DNA of 37,352 nucleotides. It comes from an uncultured Eisenbergiella sp. (GTDB lineage Bacteria; Bacillota; Clostridia; Lachnospirales; Lachnospiraceae). The notes under the pieces are model-generated. The model ran no database searches, was not told the DNA's origin, and was given only the letters and a program-made list of their open reading frames with translations. The position numbers were made by a program, and so were the translations under genes. The stretch covers positions 1 through 37,352 of the forward strand of contig CANQVD010000038.1 of assembly GCA_947627215.1 (NCBI GenBank), given 5' to 3'. Positions 1 through 8,687 of this stretch are shown here, piece by piece; the stretch's first letter is position 1, and every line of letters begins with the position of its first letter.

Positions 1-149
1 GGAAGCAGCATGATGTCAGGCATCGTTTTACCGCACTCCCACCGAGAAACGGATTGTGCGCTTACACCCAGCCGTAGGGCTGCTTGCTCTTGCGTCAGCT
101 TTTTGTCAGCACGCAAGCGGCGCAGGTTGTCTATAAAAATATGATTCAT
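1..149 (-). CDS. Xre/Cro-type helix-turn-helix regulator, N-terminal fragment
   Basis: Partial gene running off the left edge; only about 49 residues are visible. Reading the minus strand from the ATG at 149 gives MNHIFIDNLRRLRADKKLTQ, then a helix-turn-helix with the typical pattern LTQEQAALRLGVSAQSVSRWE and a following G-K-x-x-P-D. This is the classic Xre/Cro N-terminal DNA-binding domain, so the product should bind an operator, often its own. The start is fixed by an AAGGAG ribosome site a few bases upstream. Base composition is visibly more AT-rich than the housekeeping genes to the right, which suggests an accessory or recently acquired neighbour. The C-terminal effector domain is outside the window, so the specific role cannot be given. 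Confidence 0.85.
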   Translation of the reverse strand, partial: MNHIFIDNLRRLRADKKLTQEQAALRLGVSAQSVSRWECGKTMPDIMLL

Positions 150-457
150 AGACTTACTCCTTTGCAGATTTGTATTACAGAACTTGCATTTACAATACAC
201 TGGGCAAAGAGAAATGTCTACATCGTATTTGTTGAGAGAACTCTTAAAAAATGAGATATGCCGTAGTTTTACACTAATGGCAGCATATAGTTGTAAAAAT
301 TTCTATGTATTCAGACGATTTCTGTATGAAAGCCTATCATTCTTCTTTCTGCCCTTGCTATACGGAATAGTGGGGCGACTGCCTGTGTTTGTTTTGCTGT
401 TCTGCTTCTCTATCGTATATGAGCATTACACCTGATCATTAAAACAAATGCAAAACA
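150..457. other. AT-rich intergenic stretch without a supported gene
   Basis: Between the regulator start and the terminator beyond polC I see no convincing gene. A plus-strand reading frame at 184-435 (83 codons) has no ribosome site, no recognisable domain and a composition dominated by aromatic and leucine residues, as expected from translated AT-rich noncoding DNA. Apart from the possible promoter at 192-220 nothing else stands out. Confidence 0.6.
192..220 (-). promoter_or_regulatory. Possible sigma-A promoter of the Xre-type regulator
   Basis: On the minus strand TAGACA (215-220) and TATTGT (192-197) are separated by exactly 17 bases, about 40 bases upstream of the regulator start. The -10 box is a weak match, so this is only a plausible promoter. 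Confidence 0.4.
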
Positions 458-497
458 AAAAGCAGGGTTCCGCATCGTGAAATGCGACTCTGCTTTT
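458..497. terminator. Bidirectional terminator after polC
   Basis: AAAAGCAG at 458-465 pairs with CTGCTTTT at 490-497. An inner CGCAT/ATGCG stem gives a hairpin of about 40 bases with a small internal mismatch. On the minus strand the stem is followed by CTTTTTGTTTTG, a good U-rich tail, so it should end the long operon that finishes with polC. The plus-strand side is also T-rich. Confidence 0.75.
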
Positions 498-541
498 CTT
501 AATAACTGCGCTCCAAGCGGTATCATGACCCTGCGGTCAGA

Positions 542-3500
542 TCATACCTTCATGAAATCAAACAGGCTGATCTGATTGGATTCGGGCAGATTCCCCAGGA
601 TCCCCAGGGAATCCAGCAGATCCGTGATGCTCTTGGACGCCTTGGAACGATCCCGAAAATCGTCCTTGCTCAGGAACGGCCCGTCCTTCGCCGCCTCCGC
701 GATGGCATCCGCCGCCTTTTCTCCCAGCCCGTCGATGCTGTTTAGGGACGGCATGAGCCTGCCGTCCACGATCTGGAAGTTCCGCGGATGGGCCGCGAAC
801 AGATCGATGGGCACGAATTCAAAGCCTCTGGCATACATCTCCTGCACGATCCTCATATCCCGCATGGATGCCTGCTCCTTCTGGGTCAGCTTATCCGCCC
901 TGCGCTTATAATCCGCCATCACCATTTCCAGATGCGCCTTGCCCTGACACATGAGCTCATAGGAGAAGCCGGAAGCGCGGATGGAGAAAAACGCCGCATA
1001 GTAAGCCAGCGGATAATTCACCTTGCAGTACGCGATGCGCCACGCCATCATTACGTAGGCCGCCGCATGTGCCTTCGGGAACATGTATTTGATCTTTTTA
1101 CAGGACCAGATATACCAGTCCGGCACCCCGACGGCCCGCATGGCCTCCTCCATCTCCGGCTTGAGCCCCTTCCCCTTCCGGACGCTCTCCATGGTGGAAA
1201 AGGCGAGACTGGGCTCCATCCCCATGTTGATCAGATAGATCATGATATCGTCACGGCAGCAGATGGCGGTGGAAATCGTGGCATCTCCGTTCTGAATCAG
1301 CGTCTGGGCGTTGCCCAGCCACACATCCGTCCCGTGCCCCAGCCCGGCGATCCGGATCAGATCGGAAAAGCACTGAGGCTTCGTATCCAGCAGCATCTGG
1401 ATCACGAAATCCGTCCCGAACTCCGGTATCCCCAAAGAGCCCACCGGGCAGCCGTCGATATCCTCCGGCCGGAGTCCCAATGCCTCCGGCGAACGGAACA
1501 GGCTCATCACCTGCGGATCGTCCAGCGGGATCTTCGTGGGATCGATGCCCGTCAGATCCTGCAGCATGCGGATCATGGTGGGATCATCGTGTCCCAGAAT
1601 GTCCAGCTTCAGCAGGTTGTGATCGATGGAATGGTAATCAAAATGGGTGGTGATGATATCCGTGGTCATGTCATTGGCCGGATGCTGGACCGGCGTGAAG
1701 GAATTGATATCCTCTCCCACCGGAAGCACCACGATGCCGCCGGGATGCTGCCCGGTGCTGCGCCGGACGCCGGTGCAGCCCTGTACGATCCGGTTGATCT
1801 CACAGTTCCGCTTTTTCTGTCCCCGTTCCTCAAAATAGTTCTTCACATAGCCATAGGCGGTCTTATCCGCCAGCGTGCCGATGGTTCCGGCACGGAAGGT
1901 CTGTCCCGCGCCGAAGATCACCTCCGTATATTTGTGAGCCTTGCTCTGATATTCCCCGGAAAAGTTCAGATCGATGTCCGGCTCCTTGTCCCCCTTGAAT
2001 CCCAGGAACGTTTCAAACGGAATATCGAATCCGTCCTTGATCAGCGGTTCTCCGCAGACCGGGCAGTTTTTGTCCGGCATGTCGCAGCCGCCGTTGCCGG
2101 CGTACGCGCGCACCTCCTCCGAATCGAAATCGCAGTAATGACACTTCGGGCAGCGGTAATGGGCGCTTAAGGAATTGACCTCCGTGATGCCGGCCATAAA
2201 GGCCACCAGGGACGAACCGACAGAGCCCCGGGATCCCACCAGATAACCGTCCTCCACCGATTTCCAGACCAGCTTCTGGGCGATGATGTACATGACGGCG
2301 AACCCGTTGGAGATGATGGAATGCAGCTCCTTTTCCAGCCGGTCCACCACGATTTTGGGCAGCTCCTCCCCATAGAGCTCATGGGCCTTGCGGTAGCAGA
2401 TCTCCGTCAGCAGCTTGTCGCTGTCCGGGATCACGGGCGGGCATTTATCCGGCCGGACCGGCGAAATGGGCTCCACCATGGCCGCGATCCGGTTGGGACT
2501 GTCGATGACCACCTCTCTGGCCTTTTCCGCCCCCAGATACTGAAACTCCTCCAGCATCTCCTCCGTGGTATGCAGATACAGCGGCGCCTGACTGTCGGCG
2601 TCCGGAAAGCCCTTTCCGGCCATGATGATGCGCCGGTAGACCTCGTCCGCCGGATCCAGAAAATGTACGTCGCAGGTGGCCGCCACGGGCTTACCGAACT
2701 GCTCGCCCAAATGCACGATCCGGCGGTTGATCTCCTGGATGTCCTCGATCGAATTCACATTCTCAATTTTTTCCGAAGCGATCATGAACTGGTTGTTGCC
2801 CACGGGCTGGATCTCCAGATAATCGTAAAACTTCACGATCCGGGCGATCTCCGCATCCGATCTGTCGTCCAGCAGAGCGCGGTACAGCTCTCCGGCCTCG
2901 CAGGCGCTCCCCACGATCAGGCCCTCCCGGTGCTTTTCCAAAAGACTCTTGGGAACCCTCGGAACCTTGAGAAAATAATTCAGGTGGGATTCGGAGATCA
3001 GGGTATACAGGTTCACGCGCCCAATGTCGTTTTTCGCCAGCAAGATGCAGTGATAGGAGGGCAGCCGCTTGATGATGTCCGGGCTGGCCTCCCCCAGACG
3101 GTTGACCTCCTCCAGCGTATGACAGCCTCTCTCCTCCAACATAGGCATGAACTTCAGAAAGATCTCCGCCGTCGCTTCCGCATCGTCTACGGCCCGGTGG
3201 TGATTCTCCAGGGAAACGTTCAGCGCCTTCGCCACCGCGTCCAGCGTATGCTTTCTCTGGTTGGGAAACATCACCCGGGAAATCCCGACCGTATCCACAT
3301 AGGTGGGATGCAGCTCGATGCTCTGCCGCCTTGCGTTCTCCAGGATAAAGCCCATGTCGAAGCTGGCATTGTGGGCCACCAGCACGCAGTCCTCGCAGAA
3401 CCGCAGGAAATCCGGCAGCACTGTCTCGATGGTCGGCGCGTCCAGCACCATTTCATCGCTGATCCCCGTCAGCTCCTCGATCCGGAACGGGATCGGCGTC

Positions 3501-5275
3501 TGCGGATTGACAAAGCTGGAAAAACGATCCGTGATCTTCCCGTCCTCCACCTTCACCGCGCCGATCTCGATGATCTTATTCTTATCGGAGGAAAAACCCG
3601 TGGTCTCAATATCGAATACCACATAATTCCCGCGGAGCGGCCTCTCCCTTTCGCCCGTCACGATCTCTCTGGAATCATCCACCAGATAAATCTCGCAGCC
3701 GTAAATGACCTTGAAGAAATCCTTCCGGTCCGGCGGTTCCAGCTCTGCCTCTTTGCACCTGTTCTTTTCCGCTTTCCAGAGATCCTCCACCAGATGATTG
3801 GCGTCCGGAAAGGCCTGCACCACGCCGTGGTCCGTGATCGCGATGGCCGGATGTCCCCACTCGTAGGCGCGCTTCACCAGATCCTTCACCTCTGAAACGC
3901 CGTCCATATCGCTCATCTTGGTATGACAGTGCAGCTCTACCCGCTTCTGCGGGGCCCGGTCCATACGGGTGCTGGTGAAGTCCGGGATCTTTTTCACGCC
4001 CACAAGGGAACCGACGGTCAGCTCGCCGTCGAATTTATCCACCACCGTCATGCCCTTGAGCTTCAGAAAAATGCCGGGACTGATCGCCTTTACCACCTCG
4101 TCCGCCTGCTCATTCAGCAGAAAGATCTTGATGGTCATGGTATCGGTGAAATCCGTCACGTCGAAGATCAGAAGCGTGCGTTCATTGCGGATCTCCCGCT
4201 TATCCACCGTCAGCACCTTTCCCCGGATCACCACCTCTCCCATTTCTCCGATGATGTCCTCGATGGGAATGGCATCCTCATCGAAATCCCGCCCGTACAG
4301 CACGTCGGGATTGTCGCTTTTTCTGACGCTTCTCCGGGAGAAACCGGAATCGCCGCCCCGGGAAGACCTGCCGCGGCCGAACCTGCCGCCGTTTCCGCTT
4401 CCTCCCCTGCCCTGTCCCTTTGGGCCCGATGCGGCGGACGCCTCCTGTTTCCCGGACACAGCGGAGGAGCCGCCGTCCGCCGGAACGCTTTCGCCGTCCG
4501 CACCGTCTCCGACCGCCGCGCCGCCCGATGCTTCCGCGCCGTCTCCGAAAGCGCGCGCCAATGCCGCAGCGCTGACAGAAGCGTCCTCCGCAAAAGGTGC
4601 CTCATCCGCCGCGCTGCCCGCCAGATAATCGGCATAAGCGTCATCCAGCTCCGCGGCGCCGTTTCCCGCCGGGCGCCCCGCGTCAGCCGCTCCTTCTCCG
4701 CTTTGCAGGGAAGCGGGCGCTCCGCTCTGCGCGCGGTCCCCGGCCTGCGGGTCGCCGTCCTTTCGCTTCTTCGGCTCCTGATAGGCGACTTCCACCTGCG
4801 CCGGGATCCCGCAGCGCTCCGTGCAGATCTTTTCCAGAATGCGCACGAGCTCCGGGCAGCGCTCCCTAGCGACCACCGTATCCGGCACCGCGAGACGGAT
4901 GCTCTCCCCATCCGACAGGGAAATCTCCGCGTTTTTCAGAAGGCTGTATTCCACCGGACTGGTCTCCTTCAGCTCCAGAAAAATGCTCTCCTGATACAGC
5001 TCCAGAAGCTTCGCCAGATCGTACTGCGCGGACAGATGAAACCTCTCCTGGAGCCTGACCGAAATATTCCGGTCCTCGAACAACTGCCTGCGGATCTCCC
5101 TTTCCACGCCGAAGATCATATCCTTCGGAATCAGCCTGTCGCAGTCGATATAGACGCGCACAAAATCCCTCTGCCGATTGGCGGTCACCCGCTCCACCGT
5201 CACCTTATCAAACAGCCTGCCCATATCCCCGTCCAGCCGCAGACCGGGAAAAACATCCCCAAAGCACTTCGACAT
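542..5275 (-). CDS. polC: DNA polymerase III alpha subunit, PolC type (Gram-positive replicase)
   Basis: Replicative DNA polymerase with built-in 3'-5' proofreading. Visible in order: N-terminal region (1-170), an OB-fold-like segment (about 345-430), the first PHP part (VELHCHTKMSDMDG near 450), a DnaQ-type exonuclease (VFDIETTGF near 555, LVAHNASFDMGF near 635, HHRAVDDAEA near 695), the second PHP part, a zinc-binding stretch (CPKCHYC ... CPVCG, about 1040-1075), the polymerase core (PDIDLNFSGEYQ near 1100, TGQHPGGIVVLP) and the typical tail ESNQISLFDF. At 1577 residues it is longer than the usual 1430-1450. Most of the excess is a 150-residue Gly/Ala/Ser/acidic linker (about 170-325) containing an RGG-like patch. 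The start is the ATG at 5275, 7 bases after GAGAGGA; a TTG two codons upstream is too close to that site. Last gene of the operon, followed by a terminator. Confidence 0.98.
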   Translation of the reverse strand: MSKCFGDVFPGLRLDGDMGRLFDKVTVERVTANRQRDFVRVYIDCDRLIPKDMIFGVEREIRRQLFEDRNISVRLQERFHLSAQYDLAKLLELYQESIFLELKETSPVEYSLLKNAEISLSDGESIRLAVPDTVVARERCPELVRILEKICTERCGIPAQVEVAYQEPKKRKDGDPQAGDRAQSGAPASLQSGEGAADAGRPAGNGAAELDDAYADYLAGSAADEAPFAEDASVSAAALARAFGDGAEASGGAAVGDGADGESVPADGGSSAVSGKQEASAASGPKGQGRGGSGNGGRFGRGRSSRGGDSGFSRRSVRKSDNPDVLYGRDFDEDAIPIEDIIGEMGEVVIRGKVLTVDKREIRNERTLLIFDVTDFTDTMTIKIFLLNEQADEVVKAISPGIFLKLKGMTVVDKFDGELTVGSLVGVKKIPDFTSTRMDRAPQKRVELHCHTKMSDMDGVSEVKDLVKRAYEWGHPAIAITDHGVVQAFPDANHLVEDLWKAEKNRCKEAELEPPDRKDFFKVIYGCEIYLVDDSREIVTGERERPLRGNYVVFDIETTGFSSDKNKIIEIGAVKVEDGKITDRFSSFVNPQTPIPFRIEELTGISDEMVLDAPTIETVLPDFLRFCEDCVLVAHNASFDMGFILENARRQSIELHPTYVDTVGISRVMFPNQRKHTLDAVAKALNVSLENHHRAVDDAEATAEIFLKFMPMLEERGCHTLEEVNRLGEASPDIIKRLPSYHCILLAKNDIGRVNLYTLISESHLNYFLKVPRVPKSLLEKHREGLIVGSACEAGELYRALLDDRSDAEIARIVKFYDYLEIQPVGNNQFMIASEKIENVNSIEDIQEINRRIVHLGEQFGKPVAATCDVHFLDPADEVYRRIIMAGKGFPDADSQAPLYLHTTEEMLEEFQYLGAEKAREVVIDSPNRIAAMVEPISPVRPDKCPPVIPDSDKLLTEICYRKAHELYGEELPKIVVDRLEKELHSIISNGFAVMYIIAQKLVWKSVEDGYLVGSRGSVGSSLVAFMAGITEVNSLSAHYRCPKCHYCDFDSEEVRAYAGNGGCDMPDKNCPVCGEPLIKDGFDIPFETFLGFKGDKEPDIDLNFSGEYQSKAHKYTEVIFGAGQTFRAGTIGTLADKTAYGYVKNYFEERGQKKRNCEINRIVQGCTGVRRSTGQHPGGIVVLPVGEDINSFTPVQHPANDMTTDIITTHFDYHSIDHNLLKLDILGHDDPTMIRMLQDLTGIDPTKIPLDDPQVMSLFRSPEALGLRPEDIDGCPVGSLGIPEFGTDFVIQMLLDTKPQCFSDLIRIAGLGHGTDVWLGNAQTLIQNGDATISTAICCRDDIMIYLINMGMEPSLAFSTMESVRKGKGLKPEMEEAMRAVGVPDWYIWSCKKIKYMFPKAHAAAYVMMAWRIAYCKVNYPLAYYAAFFSIRASGFSYELMCQGKAHLEMVMADYKRRADKLTQKEQASMRDMRIVQEMYARGFEFVPIDLFAAHPRNFQIVDGRLMPSLNSIDGLGEKAADAIAEAAKDGPFLSKDDFRDRSKASKSITDLLDSLGILGNLPESNQISLFDFMKV

Positions 5276-5362
5276 CTTCAAATCCTCTCGCTTCCGGATC
5301 CCTGTTTGGCTATCCGCTTCTCTTTTCGCGTTCCCGTTTCCCTTTATCCCGTCCGCCGGCGC

Positions 5363-6418
5363 TCAGCTCCAATGCTCCAGCTCATAGCGCAGGGCCGGAA
5401 GGAATTCCGATTCCGGAACCTTGCGCACGATTTCTCCCTTTTTAAACAGAAGCCCTTCCCCCACGCCTCCGGCAATGCCCAGGTCCGCCTCCTTCGCTTC
5501 GCCGGGGCCGTTCACCGCACAGCCCATCACGGCCAGCTTCAGATTCAGATGGGGAAATTCCTCTGCCAGCGCCTCCACCTGCGCGGCCAGCGCGATCTGA
5601 TCGATCTTCGTCCGGCCGCAGGTCGGACAGCTCACCACCTCGATGCCGCCCGTGCGCAGTCCCAGCGTGCGCAGGATGATCCGGGCAGACTTCACCTCCT
5701 CGGTCACGTCTCCGGTCAGCGATACCCGGATCGTGTCCCCGATCCCCTGATGCAGGATCAGCCCCAGACCCAGAGCGGACTTGATATTGCCGGAAAACAC
5801 AGTTCCCGCCTCCGTGATGCCCACATGCAGCGGATAATCCGTCTGCGGGGCCAGAAGCTCGTGGGCCCGGACGCACATCATCACATCCGAGGATTTGATG
5901 CTGATCACGAGATTGCGGTAGTCCAGCGCCTCGATCATACGCACCTTATCCAAAGCGCTCTCCACCAGACCCTCCGCGGTGACGCCGCCGTATTTTTCCA
6001 CGAGAGAACGCTCCAGGGAACCGCTGTTGACGCCTATGCGGATGGGGATGTCCCGCTCTCTGGCGGCCTTCACCACGGCCGCGACCTTATCGGGGCCGCC
6101 GATGTTTCCGGGATTGATGCGGATCTTGTCCGCGCCGTTTTCGATCGCGGCAATGGCCATCCGGTAATCAAAATGAATGTCCGCCACCAGCGGTATGGAG
6201 ATCTGCTTCCGGATTTGCGCGATGGCGGCGGCCGCAGCGGCGTTGGGCACCGTACAGCGCACGATCTCACAGCCCGCCGCCTCCAGTCTGCGGATCTGGG
6301 CCACAGTGGCAGCCACGTCCTCCGTCGGCGTATTCGTCATGGACTGGATCAGGATGGGATTTCCGCCGCCGATCACGCGGTTCCCGATCCGGATCACCCT
6401 CGTATGTTCTCTGTACAT
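5363..6418 (-). CDS. ispG: 4-hydroxy-3-methylbut-2-enyl-diphosphate synthase (IspG/GcpE)
   Basis: Converts MEcPP to HMBPP in the methylerythritol phosphate route to isoprenoids, using a [4Fe-4S] cluster. The 351-residue protein has an N-terminal TIM-barrel part (PILIQSMTNT, VADIHFDYRMAI, INPGNIG, IGVNSGSLE). The C-terminal cluster domain carries three cysteines, C264 and C267 in SCPTCGRTKID and C300 in MGCAVNGPGE, with Glu307 as the expected fourth ligand. Length fits the compact bacterial form. The start follows GGGAGG by 8 bases. It lies 33 bases beyond the kinase gene stop and about 90 bases before polC. With dxr at 9743-10891, two enzymes of the same pathway lie in this block. Confidence 0.98.
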   Translation of the reverse strand: MYREHTRVIRIGNRVIGGGNPILIQSMTNTPTEDVAATVAQIRRLEAAGCEIVRCTVPNAAAAAAIAQIRKQISIPLVADIHFDYRMAIAAIENGADKIRINPGNIGGPDKVAAVVKAARERDIPIRIGVNSGSLERSLVEKYGGVTAEGLVESALDKVRMIEALDYRNLVISIKSSDVMMCVRAHELLAPQTDYPLHVGITEAGTVFSGNIKSALGLGLILHQGIGDTIRVSLTGDVTEEVKSARIILRTLGLRTGGIEVVSCPTCGRTKIDQIALAAQVEALAEEFPHLNLKLAVMGCAVNGPGEAKEADLGIAGGVGEGLLFKKGEIVRKVPESEFLPALRYELEHWS

Positions 6419-6451
6419 CCTTTTTTCCTCCCGGCGATTTTCTTCCTAAGA

Positions 6452-7738
6452 TCATAACACATCTTCCGGGGGAAATCCACTGCTTTCCGTTTCTTCCGCC
6501 GGCGCAGCTTCGCAGGCCGCCGACCCTTCCGACGGCACATTCCCGCAGGCCGCCGCCCCTTCCGACGGCGCGCTTTCGCAGACCGCCGTCTGCCGCGCCG
6601 GCTCCGCCGCAGGCAGTGTGTCCGGCCTCGGCGGCGCAGCGCACAGGCCGACCGCGAGCCAGAATGCGAGCCAGCGCCCCGGCTGCTTTTCCGTGCGCAG
6701 AACGCTCTGGAGGGGTTCATAGACCGGTCCGCGGCGCATGCGCCCTCCCGCCGTCCGCTGCCAGACCGCCGCGGCCCCCGCACAGAGGAGCACGCTGCCG
6801 AGCATCCACAGCGCCTCCGGGTACTGCCCTGCGCCGACCGGAAGCATCCGGTAAAAGAGCCACCCCCGCCACAGCGTGACGCCGGACAGCAGGAGGGTCA
6901 CCGCGAAAACCGCCGCTTTCCGGGACCTGTCCTTTCTTTTCCGGCGCAGAAAATCCTCCAGCGCGCTCCGCACCGCCGCGACCGTCTGATACCGCTTTTC
7001 CGGCTCCCGCTTCGTACACCGCTCCACGATCTTCGCCAGCTCCTCCGGCACGCTGCCGCAGCACTCCGTCAGCGGACAGACCCCGTAGGGCGGCCGGGCG
7101 GGATCCGGCCCGCCCAGGAGCGCGTACAGCGTCCTGCCAAGTCCGAACACATCGCTGCGGACATCCGCCCTGCGCCGTTCCGGCACAGAGGCCAGCAGCT
7201 CGGGGGCCGCATACCCCGGACTGGCCGCAATGGGACGCGCGCCCGGTTCGCCCTGCTCCACCGCGCTTCCGAAATCGATCAGCCAAAGCCTTTCGTCCCT
7301 GTCCACCATGACGTTGGACGGCTTGCAGTCCAGATACAGAAGCGGCGGCTCCATCGTATGCAGGGTATTCAGTGCGTCACAGAGCCGGACGGCATATGCC
7401 GCGGCGTCGTCCGCAGAAAACGCGCCCTTCTTTTTCAGACGCTTCTCCAGCGTCTCCCCATCGATCCAGTCCATCACCAGATACCGTCCGTCCTCCTCCT
7501 CCGCGATATCCACGATGCGGGGAAACAGACTGCCGTCCACACGGGAGAGCACCTTTTCCTCCATGCCCGGATTCCCCGGGTCCACCCGCTTGGCCGCCCA
7601 GATCTTATCCAGCCGTACATCCAGGACCTGATAGACCTGTCCCGCGCCTCCGCTGCCCAGCCTTTGCAGGATCTGATACTTGCCGCCGACCAGCGCGGTC
7701 CCGGCCGTCTTCGTTCCGGGCTTTTTTTCATCCGGCAT
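6452..7738 (-). CDS. Membrane-anchored Hanks-type serine/threonine protein kinase without PASTA domains
   Basis: Eukaryotic-like Ser/Thr kinase of 428 residues. Glycine loop GSGGAG (28-33), ATP-binding Lys50 in AAKRVD, catalytic loop YLDCKPSN (Asp137; the usual HRD is reduced to LD), DFG at 155-157, activation-segment end GYAAPE (175-180) and DVRSDVFGLG (192-201). After the kinase come a basic stretch and two or three hydrophobic spans (about 274-296, 308-326, 356-369). The tail contains three 11-residue cysteine-bearing repeats (about 387-419). No PASTA repeats follow, so it differs from PrkC/StkP, which sense muropeptides. The ATG at 7738 overlaps the end of the phosphatase gene by 11 bases and has a GAGGGGAG site; a longer frame to 7807 lies inside the phosphatase gene and is rejected. 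Kinase and phosphatase probably act as an opposing pair; substrates unknown. Confidence 0.93.
   Translation of the reverse strand: MPDEKKPGTKTAGTALVGGKYQILQRLGSGGAGQVYQVLDVRLDKIWAAKRVDPGNPGMEEKVLSRVDGSLFPRIVDIAEEEDGRYLVMDWIDGETLEKRLKKKGAFSADDAAAYAVRLCDALNTLHTMEPPLLYLDCKPSNVMVDRDERLWLIDFGSAVEQGEPGARPIAASPGYAAPELLASVPERRRADVRSDVFGLGRTLYALLGGPDPARPPYGVCPLTECCGSVPEELAKIVERCTKREPEKRYQTVAAVRSALEDFLRRKRKDRSRKAAVFAVTLLLSGVTLWRGWLFYRMLPVGAGQYPEALWMLGSVLLCAGAAAVWQRTAGGRMRRGPVYEPLQSVLRTEKQPGRWLAFWLAVGLCAAPPRPDTLPAAEPARQTAVCESAPSEGAAACGNVPSEGSAACEAAPAEETESSGFPPEDVL
6511..6588. repeat. 33-bp tandem repeat inside the kinase gene
   Basis: Units at 6511-6543 and 6544-6576, with a partial third at 6577-6588, all beginning CGCAG(G/A)CCGCCG. 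They encode the 11-residue units C-x-x-x-P-(S/A)-E-... in the kinase tail. Because 33 is a multiple of three, changes in copy number would keep the frame. Confidence 0.75.
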
Positions 7739-8489
7739 TTCCACGTCTCCCCTCGTATACCAGCAGCAGGGCGGTGAGATTGTCCTTTTCCCCCTGCGTG
7801 CGCACAAATCCGGCCGCCCCCTTCATCCGCCGGTAGAGCGTTTCCGCCTTTCTCTCCTTTTCGTAAAAACAGCCCCCGAAAAATCCCTCCGGCGTCAGAC
7901 GGCAATAGCCGTCCGTACACAAAAGCAGCATCTGCCCCTTCGACAGCCGGCCCGCGAAATGATCCGGCGGCTGGAAGCCCACCGCCCCCAGGCAGCGGCG
8001 CAGCACGCCGCCCTCCAGATGATCCGCCGTCAAAAGCTCCACCTTTTTCCCCACCCGATAGGCGCGGCTGTCCCCCAGATGCAGCAGGATGAATGTCCCG
8101 TTTTTCACCACCGCCGCCGTACAGGTGGTGCCGCAGCAGACGGATTCCTCCTGCTCCCGGCGCTCCATTTCCCGCTGAATGCGATAAAACATCCTTCCCA
8201 GCGCTTCTCTCGCCCGCCTGCGCCAGATGCGCCTTGCCGCCAGCGCGATGCCCTCCGTGTAGAACCAGTCCGTCAGCCGCTCCGCCACGTATCCGCTGGC
8301 CGTTTCTCCTTCCGCCATTCCGCCGATTCCGTCGCACACCAAAAGAAGAGACACCTCCGTCCGTCTCTCCCGTTTTCTTCCCGTTCCGGCGAAGCCCTTT
8401 TTCAGAAGCACCTTCTGAAGCGAAAAGGAATCCTCGTTGTTTTCCCGGAAATCGCCCTTGTCCCAGTACCAGGACGTCAAATGCGCCAT
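7728..8489 (-). CDS. PP2C-family serine/threonine protein phosphatase
   Basis: Metal-dependent protein phosphatase of 253 residues that should remove phosphate from Ser/Thr residues placed by the adjacent kinase. PP2C motifs are in the right order: RENNED (15-20), VCDGIGG (51-57), GTTCTAAVV (120-128), HLGDSRAYRV (137-146), LLCTDGYCR (189-197) and KDNLTALLLV (235-244). The metal-binding aspartates in the DGIGG, CTDG and KDN motifs are all present. No signal peptide or membrane span, so cytoplasmic. The ATG at 8489 sits very close to AGGAGG, with a second GGAAAGG further upstream. A strong promoter lies at 8652-8680, so the pair can be expressed apart from rseP. Confidence 0.94.
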   Translation of the reverse strand: MAHLTSWYWDKGDFRENNEDSFSLQKVLLKKGFAGTGRKRERRTEVSLLLVCDGIGGMAEGETASGYVAERLTDWFYTEGIALAARRIWRRRAREALGRMFYRIQREMERREQEESVCCGTTCTAAVVKNGTFILLHLGDSRAYRVGKKVELLTADHLEGGVLRRCLGAVGFQPPDHFAGRLSKGQMLLLCTDGYCRLTPEGFFGGCFYEKERKAETLYRRMKGAAGFVRTQGEKDNLTALLLVYEGRRGNAG

Positions 8490-8651
8490 ACCCTCCTGTC
8501 CTTTCCCGTCGGACCCTCAGGCAGAACGCTCCCGAATGCCGCGCTGTCCCCACAGCCGGCCGTCTCTTCTCTGAAATCTCCCGCGGACAGAACCTCCGCG
8601 GGCCCGGGCAGACGCCCGGACTCGATTGAAAAGATCTTCTCCAATGATATG

Positions 8652-8680
8652 ATTATAGCGCCGATCCCCGGAAAGGTCAA
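8652..8680 (-). promoter_or_regulatory. Sigma-A-type promoter of the phosphatase/kinase pair
   Basis: On the minus strand TTGACC (8675-8680), a 17-base spacer and a perfect TATAAT (8652-8657). It lies in the 198-bp gap after rseP and faces the phosphatase, giving a leader of about 155 bases in which I see no other gene. Confidence 0.8.
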
Positions 8681-8687
8681 CCGGGAA

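Noticed and set aside
184-435. 83-codon plus-strand reading frame in the AT-rich edge
   Set aside because: No ribosome site, no domain, and composition typical of translated AT-rich spacer; it also overlaps the likely promoter of the Xre-type regulator.
788-2170. Long plus-strand reading frame opposite polC, and similar long frames opposite most minus-strand genes
   Set aside because: They are mirror frames created by GC-rich codon use on the other strand; their proteins are His/Arg/Gln-rich without motifs, while the minus-strand genes have clear families.
8477-8680. 67-codon minus-strand frame between rseP and the phosphatase gene
   Set aside because: It covers the promoter at 8652-8680, lacks a ribosome site and shows no family features.
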